DNA of 64,000 nt from Panopea generosa (taxonomy: Eukaryota > Mollusca > Bivalvia > Adapedonta > Hiatellidae). The position numbers were made by a program, and so were the translations under genes. The notes under the pieces are model-generated. The model was not told the origin of the DNA. It did not search any database and worked only from the letters and a program-made list of their open reading frames with translations. The DNA lies in NCBI GenBank assembly GCA_029582155.1, contig CM055901.1:8040874-8104873 (forward strand), written 5' to 3'. Shown piece by piece: positions 22,394-33,670 of the stretch. Each line of letters starts with the position of its first letter. The first letter of the stretch is position 1.

Positions 22394-22945
22394 GTGTTTT
22401 CGTGACTTCAAAAAAGTGAAAAATGTAAGTTAATTTTTCTTTTTTCTTTTTATTGCAAGAATATTCTTTCAGCTTGGGAAGTAAAAGATATTTACAAATA
22501 TATAGAATAAAAATTGAATTAAAAAAATATATATAAAAAATAATTTCCAGGAACTTCTGCCAATTTTTTCAAAGTACGAAAGCCCATTCCGGTCATTTTT
22601 TTTTTTTTTTATCTATACTTTTCGATAATGCTTCAAAACGTGGTGTTTAATTATTGTTTCTTATTTTTCTTTGCCAATTGAGTGAAATGTTTGTTGTTTA
22701 ATATGTTAATTCATAATCTATTGTATTTATCATTAAATAACGAATACCTTTAATAGAAGCAAGTAAATTACATGGTGATGACCTGTGTACTAATCCAGGA
22801 CAAGTGATACATACAGAATGCCGTCGATTATATTGCAATTCAAATGAAATAAAAAAGACACTAAAAATACAAACACAACGTCCCCTAGTCCTTTTTTCAC
22901 TACGTTCAAGTATTGAACCCTACCATTGCAATGCACATTTTTTGT
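22394..22945. other. No gene seen
   Basis: AT-rich flank, including a T run near 22598-22611. Nothing coding is recognisable before the tandem duplication. Confidence 0.5.
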
Positions 22946-25040
22946 GGTCAGCTCACAAAATATCGTGGTAAAAAAGAGGTTGTGATGTATTTCCTGTTCG
23001 AACACTTGAATTTAAGAAAAAATAGAAAACAAACGTTTGCAGAGAAAGAAATGACCATTGGACTGAGCAAATAAATTATAGATAAAAGTGTGTACATGAC
23101 CTACAAGCTGCAGATAAACTTACCATCAGTCATGCAGTATTAATTTTAGGGAGATACCACAAATATTTCAACTTGATGACAAAAAAAGCAAGAAACATTG
23201 TGGAAGGCCAATAAGCTATGACCAAGCGTCAGCATTTTTAGAAGTTACACAATACCTAAGTGATAATGATGATGAACAAATAATAATTGTAGATCTAGTA
23301 GAGCGAATGAAAGATTTATGTGGGGAACTTATTTACACGGTAACACACATGAGGACAAAACTTTGATTCCTCTATAATTATTACAGATATAAATGGCAAA
23401 AGGAATGGTGTAACATTCGGAAACAATGCATTACAAATTTACAGAGTTTTTACGATCGTCCGAAAACGCAGGATTCTGTATCTGAAAAGAACTGCAGCAA
23501 AGTTGTTGTTAAATGATATAAAAGCTATAGATGCAACTAAACTGAATTACCCAGATCCATCCGACTTGATGTCAATGGAAACAAATTTAAATTACATTCC
23601 TAATAGTTTGAAATTACTTTTGAGAATTTTGTTTATTGAAACAAATGCTGATATGAAGATTGCCTCTATTGGTCAATCGGTCATACAGGCTTTAAGGCCA
23701 AGGGTACTTATTGCACCACTACAGATTGGACTAGGAGTTTAAATGCACCATAATTTCTCATCGAAATTTTTGGTTGATACCCTTAATAGGTTGGGATTCT
23801 GCTCATCATATACCGAGATTAAAAATTTATAGTCAGTGCAGCAGCTTCACGAGGAACGGATGTCCCTGATCTTAAACATGGCCAATTTACACTACATTGC
23901 AGATAATGTAGATCATAATGTCAGAACTTTAGATGGACCCAACACTTTTCACAGCATGGGCATTATTGCTTGTGTCACACCTGGAACTAAAGAAACCAAG
24001 GCAGTGCCTGAGATTTCAGCAACAACTGACGATCTTATTGCAATCGGAAAAATTAAAATCCACTTTTACAGACAAGAAAACAATAACATGTTACCAAAAA
24101 CTTTTGAAAGGCTACCAACATTTGAGGCTGATGATCCCACAGATAATGTAGATTTATTAGCAAAGATTACTTGGCCATTAAAGCCGCCAAAGCCAGAATG
24201 GTCTTGAATGATGCAAATGATACAGAAGGGACCTTACCCAGGACAGTCGTCTGTCTACTTTCTTCCAATGATTGACATGAATCCTAGTGATGTATCATGC
24301 GTCTACTCAACACTAGTTTATGTTTGCGAACAAGCCAAACGACAAGGAACTGTACCAAGTGATAACATTTGACCAGCGTCTTAATTGGAAAGCATTAACC
24401 ATTATCTGTAACGAGGCATCGACAAGTGATTAAAAAAATCGTTCTCAGGTTAGGTGGATTTCACATTGAGATGAGCTACCTTGGTTGTATAGGAAAGATT
24501 ATGGAATGTTCAGGAGTAAGTGAAATGCTAGAAATGGTATATATGCCTCAAATATTGATAAAAATGTACTTGAATATAGCTTTAAGAAGTCTAATCAAGC
24601 AGTTACTCTTGGTTCCAAATCTTCGGTGAAAGTTGACGGAGAAGCCATCGTCGTAGATCCACAACTATTGTTTCAACGTCTTATCGCAGCTGCTGACAGA
24701 CTGTTTGATAATCAGAGATATTTTTCTGTGAGTTGTATAGTTTGCCCTCTTCACTTTTTTTTTGAAGCATTGGGTCTTATGAGAGAGGCAGATAAGCCGT
24801 TCCTTGCTTATGCAATCTGGTCATAAGGCGAATGCAATAAACAGGACACCTCAGGAGAACATGTACAATACGTTTTAGATGGTGGCTCACTGTTACACAA
24901 CTTGTCATGGAATAAAGGAGATTCATTCTGATGTATTTGTGAAACATCTATTGATTATGTAACAAAAAGGTATGAAACTCCAGTTATTGATTTTGATGGC
25001 TACTCAACCGGTTCTTCATCCTAGGATTGTACCCACATAA
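22946..25040. repeat. Tandem duplication, unit A (2095 bp, complete)
   Basis: This unit repeats at 25041 with an exact 2095-bp offset, and I saw no base difference in the stretches compared. The two units meet at GG: left flank GTGG|TCAG, mid-junction TAAGG|TCAG and right flank TAAGG|CGTA, a 2-bp microhomology. Unit A retains 23804-24581, which unit B lacks. Confidence 0.9.
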
Positions 25041-27314
25041 GGTCAGCTCACAAAATATCGTGGTAAAAAAGAGGTTGTGATGTATTTCCTGTTCGAACAC
25101 TTGAATTTAAGAAAAAATAGAAAACAAACGTTTGCAGAGAAAGAAATGACCATTGGACTGAGCAAATAAATTATAGATAAAAGTGTGTACATGACCTACA
25201 AGCTGCAGATAAACTTACCATCAGTCATGCAGTATTAATTTTAGGGAGATACCACAAATATTTCAACTTGATGACAAAAAAAGCAAGAAACATTGTGGAA
25301 GGCCAATAAGCTATGACCAAGCGTCAGCATTTTTAGAAGTTACACAATACCTAAGTGATAATGATGATGAACAAATAATAATTGTAGATCTAGTAGAGCG
25401 AATGAAAGATTTATGTGGGGAACTTATTTACACGGTAACACACATGAGGACAAAACTTTGATTCCTCTATAATTATTACAGATATAAATGGCAAAAGGAA
25501 TGGTGTAACATTCGGAAACAATGCATTACAAATTTACAGAGTTTTTACGATCGTCCGAAAACGCAGGATTCTGTATCTGAAAAGAACTGCAGCAAAGTTG
25601 TTGTTAAATGATATAAAAGCTATAGATGCAACTAAACTGAATTACCCAGATCCATCCGACTTGATGTCAATGGAAACAAATTTAAATTACATTCCTAATA
25701 GTTTGAAATTACTTTTGAGAATTTTGTTTATTGAAACAAATGCTGATATGAAGATTGCCTCTATTGGTCAATCGGTCATACAGGCTTTAAGGCCAAGGGT
25801 ACTTATTGCACCACTACAGATTGGACTAGGAGTTTAAATGCACCATAATTTCTCATCGAAATTTTTGGTTGATACCCTTAATAGGTTGGGATTCTGCTTT
25901 AAGAAGTCTAATCAAGCAGTTACTCTTGGTTCCAAATCTTCGGTGAAAGTTGACGGAGAAGCCATCGTCGTAGATCCACAACTATTGTTTCAACGTCTTA
26001 TCGCAGCTGCTGACAGACTGTTTGATAATCAGAGATATTTTTCTGTGAGTTGTATAGTTTGCCCTCTTCACTTTTTTTTTGAAGCATTGGGTCTTATGAG
26101 AGAGGCAGATAAGCCGTTCCTTGCTTATGCAATCTGGTCATAAGGCGAATGCAATAAACAGGACACCTCAGGAGAACATGTACAATACGTTTTAGATGGT
26201 GGCTCACTGTTACACAACTTGTCATGGAATAAAGGAGATTCATTCTGATGTATTTGTGAAACATCTATTGATTATGTAACAAAAAGGTATGAAACTCCAG
26301 TTATTGATTTTGATGGCTACTCAACCGGTTCTTCATCCTAGGATTGTACCCACATAAGGCGTACAAGAGGCGTAACTTGTCCTAAGACACATTTCAATGA
26401 AACTACACCATTCAGATCTAAAAAGAAACATTTTCTTACGAATGTGGAAAATAAACAAGCTTTCATCGATATGCTTGGTCATCACCTTGATATAAAGGGT
26501 TGCAAAGCATTTCATGCAACAAGTGATGATGCTGTATTATTAGTCAAAACAGCTGTAGATTATGCTAGAGTTTGTGATACTGTTGTTGTAGAAGATACAG
26601 ATCTGTTAATTTTTCTTTGCTATCATTGTAACATTGGTGCTAACAAGTTAAACTTTACATCAGATACAAAAAGAGTGAATGCAACGAGTGTAAAGAAGTG
26701 TGATATAACACGAACAGTGCAAGCAATTGGTCCCGATTTGTGTAAACAACTTCCATTTGTTCATGTACTTACTGGTTGTGACACCACATCACGTCTGTTT
26801 GGTGTAGGGAAAGGTGCAGCTTTCAAAAAGCTCAGATGTAACAGTTACCTAAAGGAGCAAGCAGATGTGTTCATGAATGACAATGTAACAAAGGATGATA
26901 TTATTAAAGCATAATCTCAGATTTCGAAAATTTGCAAATAAGGTAATGACAAGTGCATCATTTGTCCAGGTCCATACCTTGCCACCAAAGAGTGCATCTG
27001 CTAGTTATCACAGTTTGCGTGTATATTTGCAAATTCAAGAGTGGAATGGTGGAAATTGTAACGCTTTGGATGCACTAGAATGGGGTTGGAAAACTGTTGA
27101 TGATTTGTTACTACCAATAACGACACATTTGTAACCAGCACCTGGTGATCTATTAAAGATTATCAGATTTAACTGAAAAGTGAATTGTGACACCAAGCGT
27201 TGCACTTGCAGGAAACATGGTTTAGAGTGTCCATCCGGATGTGGAGAATGCCAGGGGATCAGTTGCTCTAATACACAGGCTGTGGTAGAAATTGATAATT
27301 TTGGAGACTTATAG
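23118..27314 (+). pseudogene. Broken FEN1/XPG-like nuclease-family gene of multicopy invertebrate type
   Basis: Pieces of one long protein follow in order through many stops and frame changes: a piece starting near 23118 with PISYDQASAFLEV (from 23208, stop at 23364); KIASIGQSVIQALRPRVLIA then PLQIGLGV (about 23660-23739); YIADNVDHN..RTLDGPNTFH (23896-23952, unit A only); DPQLLFQRLI and a repeat of these parts in unit B; VIDFDGYSTG and THIRRTRG (26300-26372); VVVEDTDLLIFLC (26582-26620); LTGCDTTSRLFGVGKGAA (26767-26820); and a Cys-rich tail (27188-27270). The SDDAVLL, EDTDLL and GCDTTS..GVGK segments parallel the acidic and helix-hairpin regions of FEN1/XPG nucleases. I remember such proteins as high-copy and uncharacterised in invertebrate genomes; mobile origin is inferred. 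This copy cannot make a full product. Confidence 0.72.
25041..26357. repeat. Tandem duplication, unit B (1317 bp, 778-bp deletion)
   Basis: Same sequence as 22946-25040 minus 778 bp. The deletion joins TTCTGCT to TTAAGAAG at a 3-bp GCT microhomology. The lost part is coding-like (it includes the frame at 23836-24207), so it is a deletion and not a spliced intron. Either a very recent duplication or two alleles placed in tandem by the assembler would look like this. Confidence 0.88.
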
Positions 27315-28010
27315 ATTTCAAATAAGTTTATTTGAAGTAAGTAGTACTTGTGTTTAAAAGCAGAGACATGTCTGATGACGTTTAAAGTTGATTGAGAAGA
27401 CCATTAATTCTGACAAACTTCTTTTAGTGCTTTGATAAGTTAACCACTGTTAAGTTCCTTCATTGAAATATAAATTGCTGTACTGTAATATTCATATCCG
27501 ACAAAAAAGATTCATTGGAAGCACATAATTTAACTTGTTTTCATTTATATACTAAGTTTAAATTCTAAGTCTTAACCCAAATTTATAGACTATAATAATG
27601 TTGTAAATCTACAGAAGATTTAAGTGGCCTGGGTGGGGTAATATTTAAAAGGTTTGGTTACACGCCCCCCAGTTTTTAACAATTGTTTGTGACACATTAA
27701 ATATAATACTTGTTACCAACAAAATAAATGACTACTTTTAGGAGTAAGTGATAAAAGAAACACATGAATACTGTCTTTGGCAATTTTTTATAGCAAATAT
27801 TTTGAAAAATAGAAAATATTTTCATATTTATGGCATCGTTGAAATAATTAAAATTCCACCGATGATGTTTTGTTAAGACTTTTGATATGATATCAGGTAG
27901 ATATTAAAGTTATATGAACAACAAATTTCATTTCTGTTGCAATTAGTTGGAGGTTTAGCTTTCATTCTCATAGAATGAGCAGACTATAAAGAAATAATAT
28001 TATACAATCA
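27315..28010. other. No gene seen
   Basis: AT-rich sequence between the nuclease pseudogene and the duplicated mTERF locus. Confidence 0.5.
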
Positions 28011-28015
28011 TATTA

Positions 28016-28191
28016 TTGCAGACAAGCTTTCGAACTGGCCAAATCGAATAGTTGATATTAATGTCATTGAATCGCACACCTTGTGTTATTTGTGCACTCT
28101 GGCTTGGGCATTCGCGAAACGTGCACATAAGTTACATGACCATGAAATCCACAAGCGATACTTTATGGACTGGTCTACTCTGATGATCAAG
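28016..28191 (+). other. Probable 5' UTR exon / promoter block of mTERF-like copy 1
   Basis: Conserved with 39590-39782 upstream of the second copy (GCAGACAAGCTTTCGAA, GACCATGAAATCCAC, TGGACTGGTCTA). The block ends CAAG|GTCAGA, a usable splice donor, and the coding exon of both copies begins right after a TTTTTCAG acceptor 12 bp before the ATG. A non-coding first exon is therefore likely. The short ATG frames in it are not conserved in length (one ends at TGA, the other at TAA). The transcription start is not visible. Confidence 0.55.
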
Positions 28192-28377
28192 GTCAGAGAT
28201 ATAGCCACAAATCATTAACATTGTGTTGTGCAATCTTATGTAAAACTATTATTTATTACTGAATGTTCATAATACTAACACAGTTATTAAATTACCAAAT
28301 GCTATAAAATCGTCCACAGCATTATGAAACAGTCCTAATTTGATGTTAAAAATGTCTGAGTTACACCACTTGAACTT

Positions 28378-31300
28378 CAACACGCAGATTTGTTGAAAAA
28401 AGATCGACCATTAAAGAGGTACATTGTAGTGATCATGAAAACTGTTTATTTTGCAATCTATCGGTAAGTAATTATTTTATTTTGATATATGTAATCTAAT
28501 CACACGTACATTGTTTTGTTTTCAACTTGTTTGTTTACTCGTTAAACTATCAGAATATAAAAAGATTTGTGCTCATCATGTACTAACACTAACATGTCTT
28601 TACAAAATTGGTTGTCTGGTGGGTCTCCTAAACCCGGCTCTAAACACAAAATTGATGAAACTGATGATGTTTTATTAACTCCATCAAAACATAAATTTTC
28701 AAAAGAATTAAACCAGAATGCTTTTGACTGGTATATTTTGGACTCTGAATCTAAGTGGCACTGCTCATTATACCGGTCTGCTAACGTTGATAATGTCTAT
28801 GCTAAAGATCGCGACAAAAGAGCAAAAACAACAAATCATACCAGACATTTTTCTTGTAAGTATTTCTTTAATTTGATTTTTTATATTAATACAAAAACAA
28901 ATCTTTTTTCTGTAGGCATTTACCATTTCATAAATCTGACTACTTCAACATGTTAAAATGGTAAATGTAAAAAACATCATTGTAACATAAAAAAACAAAA
29001 TTATATATTTATTCATTTATTATTTTTCAACCCAACAAACCTTGACAGTTGCTATTGATTTGATTTTTTATATTAATACAAAAACAAAACTTTATTCTGT
29101 AGGCATTTACCATTTCATACATTGTAACGTAAAAAAAAACATAACTGATTTGAGAATTTCTGAAACAGTATATATATTTATTCATTTATTATTTTTCAGC
29201 CCAACAACACTTGACAGCTGTTATGAAGTCAAACTTGAAACAACAGCAACCCATACAGAAAATTTTAGAGAAACGGCTCGATAAAGACGACAGCATCATG
29301 ATAGATTATATGAAGATAGCATATTACATCGCCAAACGTGAACTTCCAAAAGAGGAATTCAAGCATCAGGTTGAGCTTGCCAGTAGCCTTGGTGTGTCTG
29401 TGCTGGGTGGTAGCCTCACCTATACTAGTCCAAAGTGTGTAAGTGAATTCCAGTCTTAAATTGCGAATGTCATTCTCGAGGAAACCATAAATTCAGTGTC
29501 TGGATTTTATAGTTTAATGATAGATGAAAGTACAGATCGTGGTAACAGTAAACGGCTTATGGTTTATGTCCAGTCTTTATCAGAGGATGATGTTCAGTGC
29601 AAGTTTTTGTCAAATGTGGAGATAACTGAAGGTACTGCCAACGCAGATGTAATAGTATCCAAAGTGCTAATGGAATTATGCAATAAGGGTTTAGACATAC
29701 ACAGGTTTGTAGGAATAGGCACTGATGGGGCAAGTGTAATGACTGGTAAACACAATGGTGTGGTTACTAAATTAAGGAAAGAATGTCCAGCTCTAATTGG
29801 TGTCCATTGTGCTGCACACCGATGTTCTTTGGCAGCATCACAGGTTGCAAAGAGTATTACACAACTGCAGCATTATACTAGAGTTGTAAGCAATGTTTTT
29901 TTTTTATTTTTCTGGATCTAGCTTAAGACTGAACAAGAAATTCAGAGTTTACTGAACTTGCCACAGTTAAAATATGTTGAGCTACACTCTGTCAGATAGC
30001 TCAGTCTGGAAAACCCAGTTAAAGTGATTTATCATACTTATGAAGCTATGTGTATGGCACTTTGTCATGAAGCAACCATCAACACATCAGCAAAAGGACT
30101 GCATGAAGAAGTGTGCCAGTTTCGTTTTATTGCCATCACACATATGTTGATTGATGTCTTGCCGTTTCTTGGACGTTTAAGTAAAATGTTTCAACAGAAA
30201 ACAATTGACTTCAGTAAAGTTCAGCCAATGGTGCACAGTTAGTGTGATTCTTTAAAGGACCTAGTAGTATGTGAAGGTGTATTTGCTGCCAAGCTTAACA
30301 GCTTCATTGTTAAGGATGGAGAGAAGATTGTATACAAACGACCAATCTCAACAGTTCAGAGGTCAACAGTTCAGTTGTAAAAACATCCATAGCAGAGAAC
30401 ATTGAATTTAAGGGGTTCAGTATGGAAGACGAAAATGCTAGTGAAGTCAGTGATGGAGTACAGATGAAATACTACAAACAACAGCAAGACATCCTAAATA
30501 CACTCACTGAAGAATATGTAGAGAAAATCACAGACAACCTTGAAAATAGATTTGTTGATTCTGGTTATATAAACTCTATGAAAGTATTGGTGCCCGACTC
30601 TATTGCTGCACTTGAGAATGGAGAAGTTGCACAATATGGAGAGCAGGAATTAAACAAAATTATGACCACCTTGAATAAACAAATAGAAATAGATGAAGAT
30701 CAATGTATGGGAGAGTTTAGACAATACAAGCGCCTTGTAAGGGGAAACTACACAAACAAATCTCTTGTAGAAATTACTTGTATAATCACCACATCGTACA
30801 AAGACTAGTTACCAAACTTACAGAAAGTTCTTGAGTGTTGTGCTGTCATTCCATTGACAACAGCTCAGTGTGAAAGGGGGTTTTCCGCCCAAAATAGGAT
30901 AAAGTCCATCTTCAGAACCAGCTTGAACAGCCAAACACTGAATGATTTGACGAGAATATCTGAAGACGGACCTGCCTTGAATAAGAGCCTTGAAATATTG
31001 GAAACAACAGAAAGTAAGAAGTATTTATAAACATTGAACTATCATGAGAATTTGGAAGGTTGGAAACAATTAGTTTAAGCAATGTGTAGACTGCAGTGGG
31101 GATCTAACACAGCATCTGAAATTTAAAAAAACGGTGTATAATGTATGTTTCATGAATGTATGATTATGTTTTGCATTTTAATAAAAAAAAGTGTTTATTT
31201 ATAAAAAAATAAAAACAATATGTGAACAGAGAAATATGTTTTTGATTACTCTTTCTGAGATAAAGTTATAGAAAAATAGCATTTATCTTCTGCTTTCCCA

Positions 31301-31723
31301 GGTACTAGTGTTCCATGCTTTGCAAAAAAAAAAATTAAACAATAATGTGTGGCATGAAGAATACTCCTACCATGAAAAAGCAGATTGTTAGTGCATTAAG
31401 CTGTATCTTTATTCAAGGAAAGTTAAACTCCCTGTTCTTAAAAATATATCGCACAAAAAACTAGTTCCTTAATTACAACATCAGATAAAAGACAAAAAGG
31501 CAGTCAACCAACACATTTGATATAAATAAAAAACAATATAAAACATTATAAAAACAATATAAAACAAAAACACACATAATGACATAGCATTAATTTTAAT
31601 GAAACTAAGTTTTCATCTAACCACGTGACGAAATTTACCACTTCTCCCTAAATTTTCTCCACTTCTCATTTTTTTGGATGAAGGAGAAGTCACTTCTCCC
31701 TAAAAGACCCAGTTTGAGCCCTG
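28378..31723 (+). mobile_element. hAT transposon inserted in the mTERF-like copy 1 locus
   Basis: The paralogue has an empty site (CACCCCTTGAAGTATCTC at about 39943). In copy 1 the left junction is CACTTGAACTT and the right is CCCTG|TTGAAGTATTTC. The right terminus reads CAGGGCTCAAACTGGGTC in reverse complement, a typical hAT end with adjoining CACTTCTCC subterminal repeats. The left side has no matching terminus, so it is eroded or truncated. A candidate target duplication (TTGAACTT / TTGAAGTA) agrees at 6 of 8 bases. Confidence 0.8.
28585..31030 (+). pseudogene. hAT transposase of the ZNF862 / DUF4371-like type, inactivated
   Basis: The N-terminal exon 28585-28855 (NWLSGGSPKPGSKHK..) ends at a GTAAGT donor, and the next exon starts at 29200 after TTTTTCAG. 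The RNase H-fold core is clear: LMIDESTDRGNSKRLMVY (first Asp, about 29515), GIGTDGASVMTGKHNGV (second Asp, about 29713) and GVHCAAHRCSLAAS (29799). The C-terminal dimerisation region has PLTTAQCERGFSAQNRIKS (30853-30907). In-frame stops at 29457, 29919, 29997, 30240 and 30806 and a shift near 30380 break the protein. SVR* at 29997 replaces the expected RW in RWLSL. The remnant is non-autonomous. Confidence 0.85.
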
Positions 31724-31938
31724 TTGAAGTATTTCTTAATACTATTGGGAGTCCTATGCCAACATTAGTGATTTCGATTCATTTTTTCTTTTCTTGATTA
31801 TGTCATGTGCTTGCAAATATCTTTATAATGGATAAAATATTTATATGCACACCTAATCAAATAATTGTTATATTATACATGATAACATAATTGTATATAC
31901 ATATACACTTGTAACATGTTTTTCAGACATGCATAATC

Positions 31939-33489
31939 ATGCTGCATTTAAGACGACTAGAGCCATGGCTACCTACGGTTTCCAACATGCTATGTACCTC
32001 AAGACAATTTCGTTGCTGCCCTTCAAAACCACAAATACAAACGTTTTATAATACGCCCGCCATTTGCAGACTGATATTGGTTTCGAATTTATTTGAAAAG
32101 AAAATGCTGTCTTTCAGCCCACCGATCTACAATAACCTTCTCACCGGAGAAAATGAAACAAGAAACACAAATTTTAACGTGCAATGTCAATATAAAACGA
32201 TTGCAGACATGTGTAGCGAGCATCCTGATATCAGATATATAAATGAGCAGCTACAAAACATTTTAGAAGAATGCACAGACTCCGATGTTATATCGATATA
32301 TCAAAGTTCACCTCGATTGAAAGATGAAAAGGTTATGAATGAATTTTTAACCAACCTCAATGTGTTGTACCGGCTAGGTTATTCTATCAGTTTTCAGAAA
32401 CAAATGGCAAATCGTGGGGGAGGACTAACACAAATAATCTCCAGCGACTTAAAAGAGTTACTTTCCAAAAATATGGGTTGTATTACAAGCACAAGAATTT
32501 TATATAACCTAATTGCCGAACATGTTAGAAAGGACTATGTTGATAATATTCATCTCCTAGCCGATATTTTGCAAATAGATGTAGAGGAAGTTTATGCGGT
32601 TGCGCCTAAGTTTGTTATAAACGAAATTAAACAGTTGCCTGCATGCTTATTAAAAGAGAAAATAGAGTATTTGCTGTCTGAAGGAATGTCAAAAACAGAT
32701 ATACTGTACAATGTGGATACACTCCAGCTCAGTATGCAAGTTTATCAAGAGTACATATGTAAAACAAGAAATGAGTGTGTTGATATTTCAAGAGCATTGG
32801 AAATGGCCAGAGTAAAAAGATACAATGAAACCAGTATGAACATTACGAAACTAACAAAACAGGAATTCGAACACGATGATATAAAAGGCACATCAGAACA
32901 GTTTAAACGTATTTTGGAATGTACAGATTCTGATTTAATGTATATGCATCAAGTTTTACCACGTTTGAGACAAGCTGATATTACAGATAGGACTTTGAGC
33001 AACGTAAATATCCTTTTCAAGTTTGGAGCTACACCTAGAGATGTAAAATTATTGTTGCTACGTCAAAAAGGAACATTAATGCAAGTGAGCCCTGAGGAAT
33101 TGGAAAAGATACTACCTTATGTAAATAAAAGTCGTCAGATGTGGGTACAAAATGTTTCTGCTGCAATTAATTGTCACGTTATGAAAGGTTTTATTGATAA
33201 ATTAGATTTCTTAGCCAGTTTGTTGGACATAGACCGAGAAGTCTTCTGTGTGTATGCTTCCAACTATACACTTAAACAGCTTATACGAATGGGCCCTTGC
33301 CTGTTAAAGGAAAAAATATTATTTTTACTATCTAAAGGCTTTAAAACATCAGATATTGTTCGCGATTTTAAAATATTATTACAATCGATGGAGAGTGTAT
33401 ATGAATCACTGGTTAATATAAAAGAAGACATTGGTGATGCTCGTCCATCATTGAAAGAGATCAGATTGAGATTCCGACATAAGTCATGA
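31939..33489 (+). CDS. mTERF-family protein, two-module, copy 1
   Basis: A 516-residue intact single-exon coding region. The N-terminus (LRRLEPWLP..RQFRCC) is basic and low in acids, as a mitochondrial import signal would be. Two homologous modules follow: module 1 begins at ECTDSDVISIYQSSPRLKDE (Cys112) and has LLKEKIEYLLSEG at 237-249; module 2 begins at ECTDSDLMYMHQVLPRLRQA (Cys328) and has LLKEKILFLLSKG from 455, a spacing of about 216. Each is made of the leucine-rich helical repeats of mTERF proteins, which bind mitochondrial DNA or RNA and act in transcription or ribosome assembly. The start is the first ATG after the TTTTTCAG acceptor. Which mTERF subfamily it belongs to, and its target, cannot be told from sequence alone. 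Confidence 0.82.
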   Translation: MLHLRRLEPWLPTVSNMLCTSRQFRCCPSKPQIQTFYNTPAICRLILVSNLFEKKMLSFSPPIYNNLLTGENETRNTNFNVQCQYKTIADMCSEHPDIRYINEQLQNILEECTDSDVISIYQSSPRLKDEKVMNEFLTNLNVLYRLGYSISFQKQMANRGGGLTQIISSDLKELLSKNMGCITSTRILYNLIAEHVRKDYVDNIHLLADILQIDVEEVYAVAPKFVINEIKQLPACLLKEKIEYLLSEGMSKTDILYNVDTLQLSMQVYQEYICKTRNECVDISRALEMARVKRYNETSMNITKLTKQEFEHDDIKGTSEQFKRILECTDSDLMYMHQVLPRLRQADITDRTLSNVNILFKFGATPRDVKLLLLRQKGTLMQVSPEELEKILPYVNKSRQMWVQNVSAAINCHVMKGFIDKLDFLASLLDIDREVFCVYASNYTLKQLIRMGPCLLKEKILFLLSKGFKTSDIVRDFKILLQSMESVYESLVNIKEDIGDARPSLKEIRLRFRHKS

Positions 33490-33664
33490 AAAAAGATAAA
33501 ATGAACTACATTGAACTGTATTATACCATTATCCAGCTTAACGCTGATTTTAGACATGGATTTACATTTAGATGTAGCACTTGTTTAGCAAGCTGTGCAT
33601 ATTTACCCTTTTAATCGTAGAAATGCAAACGTTTCCTGTTTTGTTTTATGAGGATAGAATATCG

Positions 33665-33670
33665 ATTAAA
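33665..33670 (+). promoter_or_regulatory. Candidate poly(A) signal, copy 1
   Basis: ATTAAA about 175 bp after the stop codon, in a context (TATCGATTAAAGTGA) shared with the paralogue at 41944 (TATCAATTAAAGTGA). Conservation in otherwise diverged 3' flanks supports a role. Confidence 0.45.

Larger units (their letters stand above)
28192..31926 (+). other. Probable 5' UTR intron of mTERF-like copy 1, enlarged by a transposon
   Basis: GT at 28192 and AG at 31925-31926 bound a 3735-bp interval; the corresponding interval of the paralogue is 363 bp (39783-40145). Sequence conserved at both edges (TTAAATTACCAAATGCTATA on the left, TTTTCTTGATTATGTCA on the right) shows the extra length is one insertion, the hAT element. 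Confidence 0.6.

Noticed and set aside
23804..24581. Intron spliced out in unit B
   Set aside because: The missing piece lacks GT..AG borders, contains family coding sequence, and joins at a GCT microhomology, so it is a deletion.
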